Both the position numbers and the translations under genes were made by a program. This document shows positions 11,380-23,894 of a stretch of DNA of 64,000 nt, in pieces. Numbering within the stretch: position 1 is the first letter of the stretch; the number at the start of each line of letters is the position of its first letter. Location of the stretch: the NCBI RefSeq assembly GCF_000002995.4, contig NW_025062479.1:7741721-7805720 (forward strand). The letters are read 5' to 3'. The notes under the pieces were generated by a model. That model did no database searches. It saw only the letters and a program-made list of their open reading frames with translations, and was not told where the DNA came from. This stretch comes from Brugia malayi. Its lineage: Eukaryota > Nematoda > Chromadorea > Rhabditida > Onchocercidae.

Positions 11380-14300
11380 CTAGAAGTATCTGAATTCTCC
11401 TCGCTTGCCTTGTCGTTGCTTGATATATTCCGGTGCATCGTCACTCATAATACCCGGACTTAACGATAAAGATACTCCGCTGTGCGGAACTACATTTCCC
11501 TGCGATGGCATCCGATCCTGTAAATTACAATATTAAACACTGACTCTCTACAAAAAAAAAAAAAAAAAAAAAATTTGCCCTTAAAGATAGCAGAGTTCAA
11601 ATTTATATAAAAATTTCGTGTTCGAAAATGACTTCCAGATGAAAATATGCGATATTTACCGACAAACGTATGACTGTAAGTGCATCTGTGAATACAGTAC
11701 TCACTATGTGAAGAGTCGGGTCCTGAGGTGGCAACGACTGAGGAGAACCATGATCTACGTTTATAACAGACAATATGGTATGCGGGACGTAACCAACACG
11801 GTGGTGAACATTTGTGCATTCCCACCAATTTTTATTATCGTTTAAGACCTGTAACCATATTTTGTTTGACTTTTCAACTTAAAAAACTGAACTAAATAAA
11901 TGATAGTTCTGAAAAACTCATGCCACACATAAATATATATAATCCACAACTTCTGAACTCACCTCAAGAAATTCACCTTGACTGACGGTCAATTCCTTCG
12001 GATTTTGTGCAACTCGAGTATGTGTAACCTGCACAAGTTTGGCATGACGAGCTATAATACCATCTAGAAAAGTTCGCTGCCGTGGACTCTGTTCTTGTAA
12101 AATCGGTCCGAGCGACGGAGTCATATGATGCTGTTCACTTTCGTTAAACTGAGACTGATAAAGCGGCCGTCGCGACATAGCTGGTGATGGTTGATGTGAT
12201 GTCCTGCAGTTTCTTATAAGAACTGAGTTATCACATTTATTGAAAAAACAATGATAGGTTAATGAAAATGTGGCTGAAGTCGTATAGATGAATAAATAGA
12301 TAATAAACAAAAAAAAAAAAAAAAATGTAGTTTCAAATTAGTTTACTCATTCTGTCTTGCCGTATAGCTAGCCACTGATCGCTGTTCAGCTTCTTGTGCC
12401 ATCATTTCTTTTTCAGCTGCTAAGCGCTGTTTTTCTTGTCTGGAAAGCGTATCAAATCAAATCCAATCCAATAAGATTATCATTATCATTTTTCATCCAA
12501 TGCAGAAAGCAACTCTTACGGACACTACTCTAATTAACACCAAATTATAGCGATTCTTCTCCACGGGTCTTAAAAGCAACGAAGAGCATAGCATGACAAA
12601 TTAATACAGAACAAAGTTATAGTCTGTACTGTTGCTCTATTAAAATGTTTTGATGAAGATGGGACCTTTCTCAATACGCCCTTTTACGTCATCTATTCTT
12701 TTTGGTATGTGCTAGTTGTAAAACATACAGAATTCTGCGCTCATCTTCAAGAAGTCGCCGTTCACGCTCCGCAATTTTCTCTCTTTCAAAATCCAGACGT
12801 TCCTTTTCCAGAGACATATGACCCAAGTCCACATTTAACTAAAGACCAAGAAGTATGAAAAAAGGTTGACAAATCCAATACAAACAAAAAAATTTCCATA
12901 CTCAGATTCTCAATACCCAGCTAGGGATACGCAAAACTTAATACGTTAGTCTCTCAGCGAAGTAGTTCAACATCAGTACTAACATCAGCCTAGAACAAAT
13001 GCTACACACTACCATATCTGTCCATAAGAGAACAATATTGTTTAACTTATGAGCCTATTTTGTCTACTAAAATGATAAAGGTTAGTTAAATAGGTAAAGA
13101 CAACTTGTCCTCATAGTTGTTCGTAACTATACTATATTTACTGTAAACAAATATAAACTCTAAATTAAATCTGGTACATTATCAACAGAGTGATCCCTGA
13201 TGGGTGGTCGAGTATACGAATTTTGAGTGGGGGGTGGTGGTGCACTCACACCACGATGAATCGGATGTGGCACTGACAGATATCGTGCAGGACTTTGTGG
13301 ACCAATATAATTATCTGGATAACCATATGGTGCAAAACCATCCAGAAATATAGGTCTGTAAGGTTTAGGCAACGGACCAATCCAATCTTCTCTGCAATAC
13401 AATTTTTAAAAAAATATATTTTCATTTTTTTCATTAAAACTTTAGTTTCAAAGTAATTCCGCTAGATATACTGAAAATCATGGTATTTTCTATGAAGGTC
13501 TTAGATATATAAAAAATTGCTGTGTATGGTTTACATGTGCAAAATAAGTAAGATTTGAAAAAAAAAAAAAAAAACAGACGGAGCTATTCTCCACGCTTCT
13601 CCCATAGCCAACCATACGTCAGACTCTCTGCTTGTTAAACAGTTCTGCAACAGTTCGCGAGTTTCCAGTGAAAGCAACGGAGAGACAACCTAGAAAAAAT
13701 AGTAGTCTAAAATTTCTTTAATGATTTGAATTTTATTAATAAAAGTGTGACAACTCGCTGTCTGCGTACTTTATCCGCCACAGTAGGTATGACAAATATA
13801 GTAAGTCGTTTATCTCTACTTCACCTTTTTATTTTACCATGCCATCTAGGTTCGCTTTCTTCATATTCTTCCACAAAGTCGAGAAAATAGGCAGTACCTC
13901 AGAAATCCACAAAATGAGTACTACGGAAACCTTTGATAATCTAAATTCACACCTGAGGAGCGATGTTTCTTCCGAGACCCCAGCGACATGCATCAAGTAT
14001 GACTGTGAGAGGAGTGAACAGGAAATGCAATAATTCTGGTGCATTCGGCTCATGAATGTGATTTTTGAGCTTAGCCTGTTAAAAGTTTCTCGAACAGATG
14101 AAATGAAAGACATTTTGGTTTATAAATTTCAATTCTTACCTGATGAAAACGACTGGTGAAATACTTATATTACTAAGAGCTATCTCACAACTGGAATAAC
14201 TCCTTCAAAGCAGCTAAGAATTTAAACGAAAAGACATTTTAAAAAATGTTGATCACTTCTTAGTACAAATATGCAAATGTTTCTTAGTGTTTGCCAAAAC

Positions 14301-16909
14301 AACAACAGCAAATAACTTACCAGCAAATTAAATGACAACTTAAATTTCTGCAAAATGTCAACAAATTCAAATTCTCCAGGAAGTTGTGCGCGCATCTGTA
14401 AAATACCACTTTGTGGATCAATAGGTATGCGTGAGTTCTGCTTACGATGAGTACGCTGTCGATGTGCTTGAGCTTCAAGCTCACGTTGAGCAATTGCAGC
14501 TGACTGTATGCGGGCAACAAATCGCTCTATATCATCGAAACATCGATTTAATGTATTCTAAATTAAATAATCATATATATATCAAGTACCATGGAGTTAA
14601 ACTGGAAATTAGCAAAACTTTCAGGTTTCGCAGATATGTAAATAATGCAATCATAATTCTGCAAAATTTGTGAAGACGACTTAACATAAGGAATTGATAT
14701 TCGATGATAGAGAAAGAAAATCATTAATCAATGAAATTGAGTACGGCGGACAGAACTGCTTTGATGTTCATTGTAATGTATGATCATCAACAAGCAAAAT
14801 AAACAGTTCTAGTAAGCAGCGCTACTCACAGAAAATTATCCTTACCACATCTCTTTCAAATGATTCACTACTATCAGAACTGGCGGAAGTATCATCACGA
14901 AAACCTCGAGCAGGTAGCTCTAAAAAAAAAATAACTCAGCATAAAAATATTCTACTAATATTTGACACAGTTACATTTCAGTACTGGTATATATATAACA
15001 TCTGGTTCAACAAAACCATTAAAAGTTATTTAGTTCAATAAAAAGAAAAACATACCCATCACGAATGCTGGTTGATACCCAACCATGAAGCCCGTATCGC
15101 GTCGCCCTGTTCTTACCTTTTTGTAATGTCCCGATAGAAATGCCTTTATGTCATCCACAACATCATTTGCCGAGACACGATTGCACTATAAAACAGTTTA
15201 TCAAATCACTTAGTTTATCTAACCAGTAAAGATTAAAAGAAATCAATCTCCTTCTTCAGTAATTTATCGCCTCCAATATATTTTTGTTATTTAATGGAAT
15301 GTATGGTTACTTTATTGTCATTAACTAAATATTTTCTAAAAAAGGTCAGCGCATTTAATAAAAAATTAAGATGATACAGATTATCTAAAAATATAAGCAC
15401 TAAAAATAAATCAACATTTAAATTGTTCCTATTACAAATTTCCAAGAATTTAGAAAAAACCAAAATTTTGTAAAGGATGCACACTTGAAAAATATGCATT
15501 TCGGTGGGGTTCAAGCTTCTGCCACGTTTTTTATCTTCCTTCACGACGAATAATAAAATATTGTTATACACATCGCGAGGATTTGCAGACAAATGTGCAA
15601 TTGGATTTGTTACGAGTTCCATTGGAAACTGTTCTACAAGATCCTAAAAGAAAATGAATATGATGGAAAGGTAAAATTCTTTTCAATTAAAATAAAAGCA
15701 TGTCTAAGCTTTTCTACGTTACTTAATGTGCATAAAGTTCCTTGAAAATCCCTGGAAACTCTTAAAATACATAATTTCGAAGGTGGTTCCTAAAACTGCA
15801 CATCATGAATGTTCAATCATTTTAAATATGTCCTAAATCTACTGTGCTAACACCCCACAACAAATATTAAGCTTTATCCAAAAATCTTTTCAGCAATATC
15901 ATTTGGACATGAAAGATATTTACTTCAAGTACAGTTGTGTAATCTCAAATTCTTCAACTCTCTCATGCGTAAAGGCTTTACAATTTTTCATCTTATAACG
16001 AAGTATTCATCTCACAGCTTGGAGTATATATAACTTAATGCTACCAACATTATGATATGCCAAAATTTTCGTCCTTTCTTTTCTCCTTTCTCTTACTCCC
16101 TCTTTCTCTAAAAATTCGGTACAAACACAATTAAAATTCAAAAAAGTATGGAACAAGGCCCATACTTTAATTCATCTTCGATGTACCGCTGACTTCTTTT
16201 TTCACGAAATGGGTGATACTTTTATAAGCAAGATAGACAAGTTGAAGATTTCGGAAGTTTAGGAATACAGCCAGACTAGTTATTTAAGCTAGTAAATTGT
16301 CAAGTAAAGTTAAAATAAAGTCAGGACTAGTCGAAAAAAAAAAAAAAAAAAAAAACCGTCTGCAAGTTCGATGCAATACATCTATTGGAAAAAACTCTAA
16401 ATTTCGAAAACTGATCATCGAAGTAAAGAGTCAAGTAATTCTTACTCCATTTTCGTCCTCAACCGAAACAACTCTGGGTCGCAATCTGAGTACCATTGGT
16501 TGTGCCCATATCGCACTACTATTCTCCAACTGTTTTAGTTTTCTGATGCCATCCTCAGGATATTGCAAACCGAATTCTCGGCCAATAGCAAATGTTGCCA
16601 AATGTTCCACCCAATATGATGGTGTATCACTCTCCAAAGCGCTCGGATGACGACTGCTACCTATACTGATAATAAAATTTAAATGAACATACATCTGAAA
16701 GTAACTGAAAACGAAAATATGAAATCAAGCTACCATGAATGCTCATCGATGAATTTCCGATTATCCCGTTATACCGCTGCGGTGCGACGCTATTGTATGG
16801 CAGTACTGCCGGCGATGGAGCATTTGACGATAAGGAAACTCCACCACGTGAATAGTAATATGAATTTGAGCCAGATGCTGACGGATGTCGTGAACTGGTC
16901 GGATAACCA
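11380..16909 (-). CDS. eps-8: EPS-8, actin regulator with PTB and SH3 domains
   Basis: EPS8 proteins link receptor and Rac signalling to actin and in worms help shape the intestinal brush border. Fourteen minus-strand exons join with matching phases: 16733-16909, 16446-16660, 15485-15643, 15056-15185, 14846-14919, 14321-14557, 13953-14075, 13580-13689, 13178-13391, 12729-12838, 12347-12439, 11963-12203, 11705-11848 and 11380-11517. Together they give about 720 residues, with the N-terminus unresolved. A Ser/Tyr-rich segment precedes the PTB domain (YWVEHLATFAIGRE, EDGIRKLKQLE, then VYNNILLFVVKEDKK). The EPS8 middle region follows (NTLNRCFDDIERFVARIQ, FVDILQKFKLSFNLLAKLKN, LLHFLFTPLTVILDACR, EDWIGPLPKPYRPIFLDGF). 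Next come a Glu/Arg coiled coil and an SH3 domain split across two exons (KLVQVTHTRVAQNPKELTV; NKNWWECTNVHHRVGYVPHT). The last exon ends YIKQRQGKRGEFRYF-stop, about 65 residues after the SH3. The C-terminal actin-binding effector domain of long EPS8 forms was not found. An alternative donor at 15116 would shorten exon 4. Confidence 0.93.
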
Positions 16910-17453
16910 CTGCAAATAAGAGTTAAAAACTTACTAATCTGTTACAGGTTTCTACAGCGCGGGATCAAAACTTCAACTTTGTTGTAAATAATAAAAGAAT
17001 TCTAAACTAAAGATAAACTTTAGAATAAAAGATAACAAAAAAAAAAAAAAGAAAAAGAAACTGCTCTATTGTCACAAATCCTAAACTTCCTCTAGAAACA
17101 AAAAGATAAACCTACTTCCACACTAAGATGTATCGCCTGAAAATGAACCTTTCCTGACCAGGAAGACGGTGATACTCCCTGTCTATCGCCTTCAGTTTCT
17201 ATTATGATGCCACATTTCAGAGTTTGCAAATATAATCTGGTAGGAAAAGTTCAAAGTATAAAACAGATAACTAACACCAGAGAATGTAATTGTCAAATGC
17301 TTTTAACACTGTTGCCGCCAGTGAAAGTACACAAAATGCCTATATTAAGTTAACCGGTTATTGATTCTAATTAACGGAGAGCGAACCGATAATTTTAAAT
17401 TTATTATAGCAAAAACTAATCACCAAACCATTCAAAAAAAAAAAAAAGTTCTA

Positions 17454-17507
17454 AGAGAATAATGAAAGGAAATAAGTACAAAAGAGAATAATGAAAGGAA
17501 ATAAGTA
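17454..17507. repeat. Two-copy tandem repeat, 25-base unit
   Basis: The unit AGAGAATAATGAAAGGAAAT plus AAGTA occurs twice in a row, separated by four bases (CAAA). It is intronic or intergenic, with no function suggested. Confidence 0.85.
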
Positions 17508-18133
17508 AAGTAGTGGGACGGTGAAAAGTATTAAAACTACTTTCCCCCTACTTGCAAGTTGACACATATGTTCGTGTGTTTTTAACTAAATTTTTCCTAA
17601 AAGGAATTTTTATTTCATTTTTTTCTTTAAATTTAAACCTTGAATTTTTATAATATTTTAAATTTAAAAAATTTTCTGGACAGAACTACCTAGCGACCAA
17701 GACAAAACATGAGCTATTAAGGCGGTAAGTGTAAATTTATAATTTCAGATTGGTAGTCCAAGATTATCTAAAGAATGTTTTATTTGGGATATCATTTTGG
17801 GAGTAAAATTGTCAACATAAGGTTTAGTAATGTTCTCTTCTTCGCTTATATCAAAAAAAATCCCTTACGTTTTATCAAAAAATTGAAATCGATGCCATAG
17901 TTAATTATGTTTAGAGTAATCAGACATAAAAAATTAGATGTGTTAAAAGTAATTAATGTAACGATGGTATTTAATATCACTGTTTGTCATATAAGAACAA
18001 ATGTGTATTGAAATAACTAATATTTGACACGTGATCCATGCTTCATTCAAGATGAAATAGGGGACAACAGCAGAGTCATATTGACAAGTAATTTGTGAAT
18101 GCAATCATACATTAAAGCAATCTGTACAGCATC

Positions 18134-18164
<31 letters not shown>

Positions 18165-18884
18165 CGTTGTGCCTCAATTATATACCACTGCGCCAGTTCC
18201 CAGAAGTAATGCGCTAAATGGAGTTATGAAATAAAATAAAAGACGGGAGTTCTTCAGCAAAATTAAAAAGAGATAGGAAGATCACTGCCAAATTCCTTTT
18301 CCTTCAACGAGTAAGAATTCTTAAAATATGGAGGAAAGTAATGTCGATAATTAATTCAATAAATAAACAAAAATGACAAAAATCAGACACACAAATTCTG
18401 TGCATAAAAGCAAACATTTCTGTTAGTAATAGTTAGATAATCCAAAAACAGAAGAACCAGTTTGCCCATAAAAAGAAAAAAAAATTTGAGCTTGATTGGA
18501 TAAGTTGGCAAATTTTAAGAAAAAAAAAAAACAAATTTTAAAGAAAAAAAGTCGTCTTTTCTTCATCTAGTGTTTAGTACAAAATGCACAAAAAAAATAC
18601 ATATTTTTGTGCATTCTGTATTACATGAATTATAAGATATGTAAGTCACATTTGAATTGGTAAGACCTGAAAATGTCAACTTGCTAATGTGGAAGTCTAT
18701 TGGATTTTCAAAATTTAATCAGAGACTTTTAGCTTAAATTTTATGATAAACTATAAACCTTTAAATATTTACCGATTCAGTGCATAACCTGGACCTTGAC
18801 AAAATACGAGCGCTCTTTCAAACATGAAAATTCAACCAGTCAAACTTAATTTCAATAAATAAGATTTTGGAAAATGTGACATAC

Positions 18885-18982
18885 TTGGAAAATTCGGATG
18901 GTACTGGTTGGTGGCGCCTGGCTGCAGGCAGCCCTGATATCGCTTTACGCGTTTTTGACGACAGGATTGGGGTTTTGTTAAG
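18885..18982 (-). CDS. Candidate alternative 5' exon of eps-8
   Basis: A minus-strand frame is open from about 18982 down to a strong donor (GTATGT) just below 18885. It reads AISGLPAARRHQPVPSEFS and stops in phase 2, which is exactly the phase needed to enter the eps-8 exon at 16733-16909 (giving S-N-GYPTSS). The piece is clearly richer in GC than its surroundings, as the coding exons are. Its 5' boundary is not resolved; an AG stands before GGCTGCC inside the frame. The opposite strand is also open here (NSDGTGWWRLAAGSPDIAL), so a plus-strand relic is possible. Confidence 0.33.
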
Positions 18983-19193
18983 TCAGCCACTGTATAACAT
19001 TGAACCTGAATATACCACAAGGTATCCAAAAACTTCTGAAAACAGTGTTACGGTTAATAAACAGAAGCGTTGAAAGATATAAACATGCAGTTTGAAGAGA
19101 CGACTTCTGAGAGTAAAAAGTGTTTAAACACAACTGATGACATGTTGGACGACTATTAACTAGCATTAGGAAATATGTGTCATAATACTGTAC

Positions 19194-19227
19194 ATCATGG
19201 TAAATAAAAAGCTTTATTTACCATGAT
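19194..19227. repeat. Perfect 15-bp inverted repeat (hairpin)
   Basis: Arms ATCATGGTAAATAAA and TTTATTTACCATGAT are perfect reverse complements with a four-base loop AAGC. It could be a palindromic regulatory site, part of a mobile element end, or chance. No flanking target-site duplication was recognised. Confidence 0.9.
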
Positions 19228-22200
19228 AAAAACTTTTCGAGACTTTTATGACCAGTAGGAAGATGATAACTCATATCCTAATGATATTAAATGAAACTGT
19301 TTAAAAGGTTACATGTTATTTATGAAAACAAATCTTTTGTCTGATGAGGATATTGAATTTGTAAAAACGACATGTAATACGTAATATCACAGCACTGCAA
19401 TAAACTGTTTTCAATTCTAAGCTACTCTGTCTGGACTTTTTTAATTAAAAAAACCTCACATACCGCATTTACAGTACTAAGATATTTCACCAAAATACTA
19501 TCTGCGTACTATTCCTTGTACTATAAATAATATTTGGGAATTTGTCTACGTATATTAAACGCTTCCAAAACTCTGAATAGCTATTTATAATCATAAATGC
19601 AAAATAAATATCTATAATTAATTCACATTTTACAACTAGTAATTTTTTATTACATATGGTGATGTGCTTAATTTATTGTAGATATTTACTAACGAAATAT
19701 TCAAATTCCAATATTTAATAACATAACTGGTAACCTAATTAGTAATTATGCTTTACGGTTACTTTTTTTTTAAAACAAAAATTAAGTTTAGTAATTTCAT
19801 TATTGGAGCAAGATATTTTCTTCATTAAAAGACATTAACAGGCGGCACGCAAATCCATAGTGCACTAAAACTTGTCGTCCCGGTATATTTATAATTCTTA
19901 AGGCTAACTTTTCCCACACAATATACCGGCAACATCAAAACATGTACAGACTACACAACTTTGACAATTTTTCATATAAAATTTAGACCAACGGAGGCCA
20001 CAATAGTTGCCGATCCGTGATGCATGAACAAGAAGCTATATTTATCGTACGGTAATACCGCAGCCTGATTCATGAAATGCCAAAACAAAATTTATGGAAA
20101 TTGAAGGTGGGAAATGAACAGAGAAAGTGAGGGATGAAATCGTATCAAAAATGATAAATAGAATGAAATTTCCGAGGAAAGACATAAAGGAATAAGGAGA
20201 AAACGGAAATGACATGCAGTTCTATCAAAATTGTTGATAAAGTGACCAAAATTTTTAGGTACCCATAGAACAGCTTTTTTGTTAAACTTTTTAAAAATCA
20301 TGCTGGAAATTGTTTTTAGAAATTGCATATCCAAACAAGCATAAATATTTGGTAAAAGTAAAGACATTTCTTAACAAAAACTTATATTAGATATAAAAGT
20401 TTAAGATTAAAGTATTGCTCCTACTACTGTTGAGAAAAGAACTGCTAATGCAAACATCTCTTTAAATCATCGAGTTTTTACAAAAAGTCTTTACACGAGA
20501 ATTTAGAAATTATAAAAGGCATTAACATCAGCTCTCACCAAATACCTGATATCAAGCACAACTATTAAAATTTGCCTCACCGTTTGAAGATCGAAGTTAA
20601 CAATGATAAGGAATTATAAAAAAATTTGCTGAACTTGCAGGAAGCGAACGATTTTCGCTGTATCAAAATATTCAGTTAGTAACTTATATTTTTCCTGAAC
20701 TTGTGTACAATACCAATTAAAATAATTTTTAAGCTCATCGACATATTGTTACTGTTACAAATATATCATCAGTTGCAATACAGCAAAAGCTCTCACCAAA
20801 AGATGCGTTAGTTATCCACAAATTAGTTGTAAAATTATATTGTATTTTAGAAATAATTTAATTTTAGAAATGATTTGACCAAAGGGAAATCCAAAAATTT
20901 GAAAACTTTCTCAATTTAAAATTTAATTTGATACAAAATACTCTATCAGACTTTCAAAGATACTTCGACAAATACCCTTGTTTCTGAGTCCTGCGAAATA
21001 ATACGCCAGTTTTGTGTAACATAGTAGATAACCATGTCACTTCAATGTTATCACAAGGTAGTATTGGAAACAAATGATTTAATTACTTAATTTGCAACCT
21101 GTGACCTCTAGAGAATTTAGATTCTAAATAATTTTGATTTTTAATTCAAATTTGACCACAATGCGATGAGGGCAAAATTGGTAACAATGGAACCTATGTG
21201 AATGTAGGATTGCTAAGTTAAGAAGAATTAAGAGGTCAGTGTTCGGTATTGTACAGTTGAATCCAAGTGACTGCAATCGTCCTATATTTTTGAACAGGAA
21301 AAAAGAAAATAAAGGCACAAAACAAGCATACGGATACGGTCTTTCCTTGCTAAAGCTAGTAATTTTGATCAAAGTTTTACAGAAGTTAAATGAAATACAG
21401 AACTTAAAGATATAAGAAATGGTGAAAAAAAAGAATGAGAGGTAGACGAAGGACCAACACTACACCTCATGTTTTGTAGTATCGAAAACCATTCCAATAG
21501 AGTTAAAAAACCTACGCAGATATGAACGAAAAAGAAGGAAGTAAGAAAAAAGGAAGAGAACTGAACAGGGAGAATTTTTGACAAAATTGAATGATTTCAG
21601 TTTTCTAGTTGGAAGATAGGACGAACCTTGAAAACAGAAGTATTTTCACCGTTTTCAAAAGCCTGACGAAGAATAGGAGTTAGGGCGAAAGGACATGTAA
21701 CATTAGCATAACATTTATAACATATAATAAAATATACATCGAGGGGAACACCAGGGGAATTCAAACATCGAAAATGTATTTTCGCTGAACATCCAAGTAT
21801 CTTAAGCTCATTTCATCGTCGTAAATTGATTCTGTACCGTGGTGTGACACATTTTGGAGAACTGAAAAATACAATCCTTTCGCAGGAAAAAATCGAAATC
21901 ACTATAGATGAAAAGTGAGAGGAAAGCCGCAACTCAAACGTTAGTTGTTGAAAACGACATTCCACTGTCCTTCCGAAACCTCTCCCTCTTGCATACCAGC
22001 ACACCACATCTTCATACTATCTTCCCATTTATTTCGACCTTTCAGCCTGTCTAACATCTATGTTTGGTTGCATGAATATATTCGTGCTATATTAAGTATT
22101 TTTGCGCCTTATAACTCATTTGCCCTGACCCTGAACATTCCTGTTACTGTACAGCGGGGACAACAATAAATGGGACTATTTTTCATGGCCACTGTCAAAC

Positions 22201-22300
22201 CTACCAAGATTCGACATAACGCTGATGAAACTAAAAAACTAGATCTAATCTCATAATCCCTCTATGGTAATATAAAATAAATCCTCATCATTCTGTATCA

Positions 22301-22385
22301 TAACAATAATAATTAATAACAATTATTAATAATTAATAATAACAATAATAATAAATAATTAATAATAATAAATAAATAAATAAAG
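22301..22385. repeat. AAT/AAC-rich simple repeat
   Basis: An imperfect simple-sequence stretch of AATAAT, AACAAT and AATAAATA blocks, in the long 5' region of eps-8. Confidence 0.85.
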
Positions 22386-23119
22386 CTGAAACGCTACACA
22401 ATCTTATTATCCTATTTTTGGTGCTAGTGCAGTTGATTTGAAGTCAACCATCTGATTTTTAGCAAAGCACTGCAAAAAATCCAGTTATAGTCGTCACTGA
22501 TTTTGGTTGATAAATTATAAAGAGATCCGGCAACTAGAAAACATTTTTACATAAGAATATAAGATAAAACGAGCGCGTGATGAATCAACAATAGTTTCAA
22601 TAGCTCCATTTAAGAGAAAGTAATTTACAAATTCTTTTGGAAATTTTAAAACAGATAATGGTCCATTGAACCGAATGCTTCTTCCAAAAATTGCCATAGC
22701 TCGTAAATATGGAAGGCAGTATGACCAGCATTAATCTTAGAACAAACATGTATCGAACAGGCGGCCTAAATATGTATATACTTTCTAATCTCCGGATCTT
22801 CACAGTCTTCATTATTTTTTATAAATACTATGTCTTGTTTACTGACCTTGTAAAATATTTACGAAATACCATACTTCTTAAGGGATGTGTTCAATGAACG
22901 TAAGGCACTTCATAATTGAAACACAAAGCCATTTTGAATAAAATCAATGACTGACAATAAACGGTTGACGACTAAGGAAATGTTGATGAAAGCAGTGCAA
23001 CTCTTCTCCGTTCAACCAATTTAGATGTCCAAATCGTGACAGTATCACATCATGTACAGAGAAAACTACACACCACACTAAGTCACATACCATCATCTAT
23101 CGCCCATCAACGATACAGC

Positions 23120-23142
23120 ATATATATATATATATATATATA
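23120..23142. repeat. TA dinucleotide microsatellite
   Basis: About eleven uninterrupted TA units. A likely length-polymorphic site with no coding role. Confidence 0.9.
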
Positions 23143-23555
23143 CATACCAACTGAGGTCTCATTACTAAAAATATGATAGGTTCTTAGTCTTAGATCGATG
23201 TGATTATAGATCAGTTCAATGTGCACTCTTCACTTTATGTCCTTTTACTAATAGTATCTGCTTTTACAATCAACAGCTGATAAACGGTTTAGGAAGTGTT
23301 GATAAATTTATATTACAGTTATGGTCCAAGTTTTAGCTTGGAAAGTACATGCTGAATGGTCGTCGGAATTTTGTAATAACAAAATGAGAAATCATTGAAG
23401 CCCACCTTATCCTCTTAAAATTAAAAGTTGCCTACGAACTCATCGCTAGTTATTCTAGATTTGTTTGTACATTCACAACAAAGTAAAAAGTGAAGAAGCT
23501 CATTTAGTGCATTCCTTATGAGTGACTAGAAATCAAGGTCATAAAGAATTTTGAA

Positions 23556-23894
23556 GTGTTAGCGTTTTTTATTCTGTACAACAACGAATTTTTTCCGGTT
23601 GTTATGGACAAAACAAGTGAGTTTGTAAAAACCTGTGACAACCATTTCAATCTGTGGACCGAGAAAGATTATAATCATTATTTGAAGTTAAAAAATTACA
23701 TTCGACCCAGAAAATCAATGCGATGCACAGATAACTTCTTGGAAAGTGCTTTCCAAAAATCTGTTAAGTTGATTCCTAAAGCAAGAATCACTATGCACAG
23801 AAAAAACCACCAGGATTTATTGTCAGACCATAAAATTGTGACAGACAATAATGGGTACGATTATGCCGGCAGCAATAATGAGGACGTTCTATAA
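23556..23894 (+). CDS. Small unrecognised protein, up to 112 residues
   Basis: A single open frame on the strand opposite eps-8. Two starts are possible: 23556, which gives a hydrophobic N-terminus (MLAFFILYNNEFFPVV) that could act as a signal segment, and 23604, giving MDKTSEFVKTCDNHFNLW. The body is charged and does not look like random AT-rich translation (YNHYLKLKNYIRPRKSMRC, then QKSVKLIPKARITMHRKNH). It ends GSNNEDVL-stop. No family is recognised. It may be a small gene nested in the eps-8 5' region, a terminal exon of a plus-strand gene, or a gene fragment. No upstream exon with a matching phase was found. Confidence 0.4.
   Translation: MLAFFILYNNEFFPVVMDKTSEFVKTCDNHFNLWTEKDYNHYLKLKNYIRPRKSMRCTDNFLESAFQKSVKLIPKARITMHRKNHQDLLSDHKIVTDNNGYDYAGSNNEDVL

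Noticed and set aside
13829..14113. 94-codon minus-strand frame
   Set aside because: Only partly overlaps the real eps-8 exon 13953-14075, in a different frame from it.
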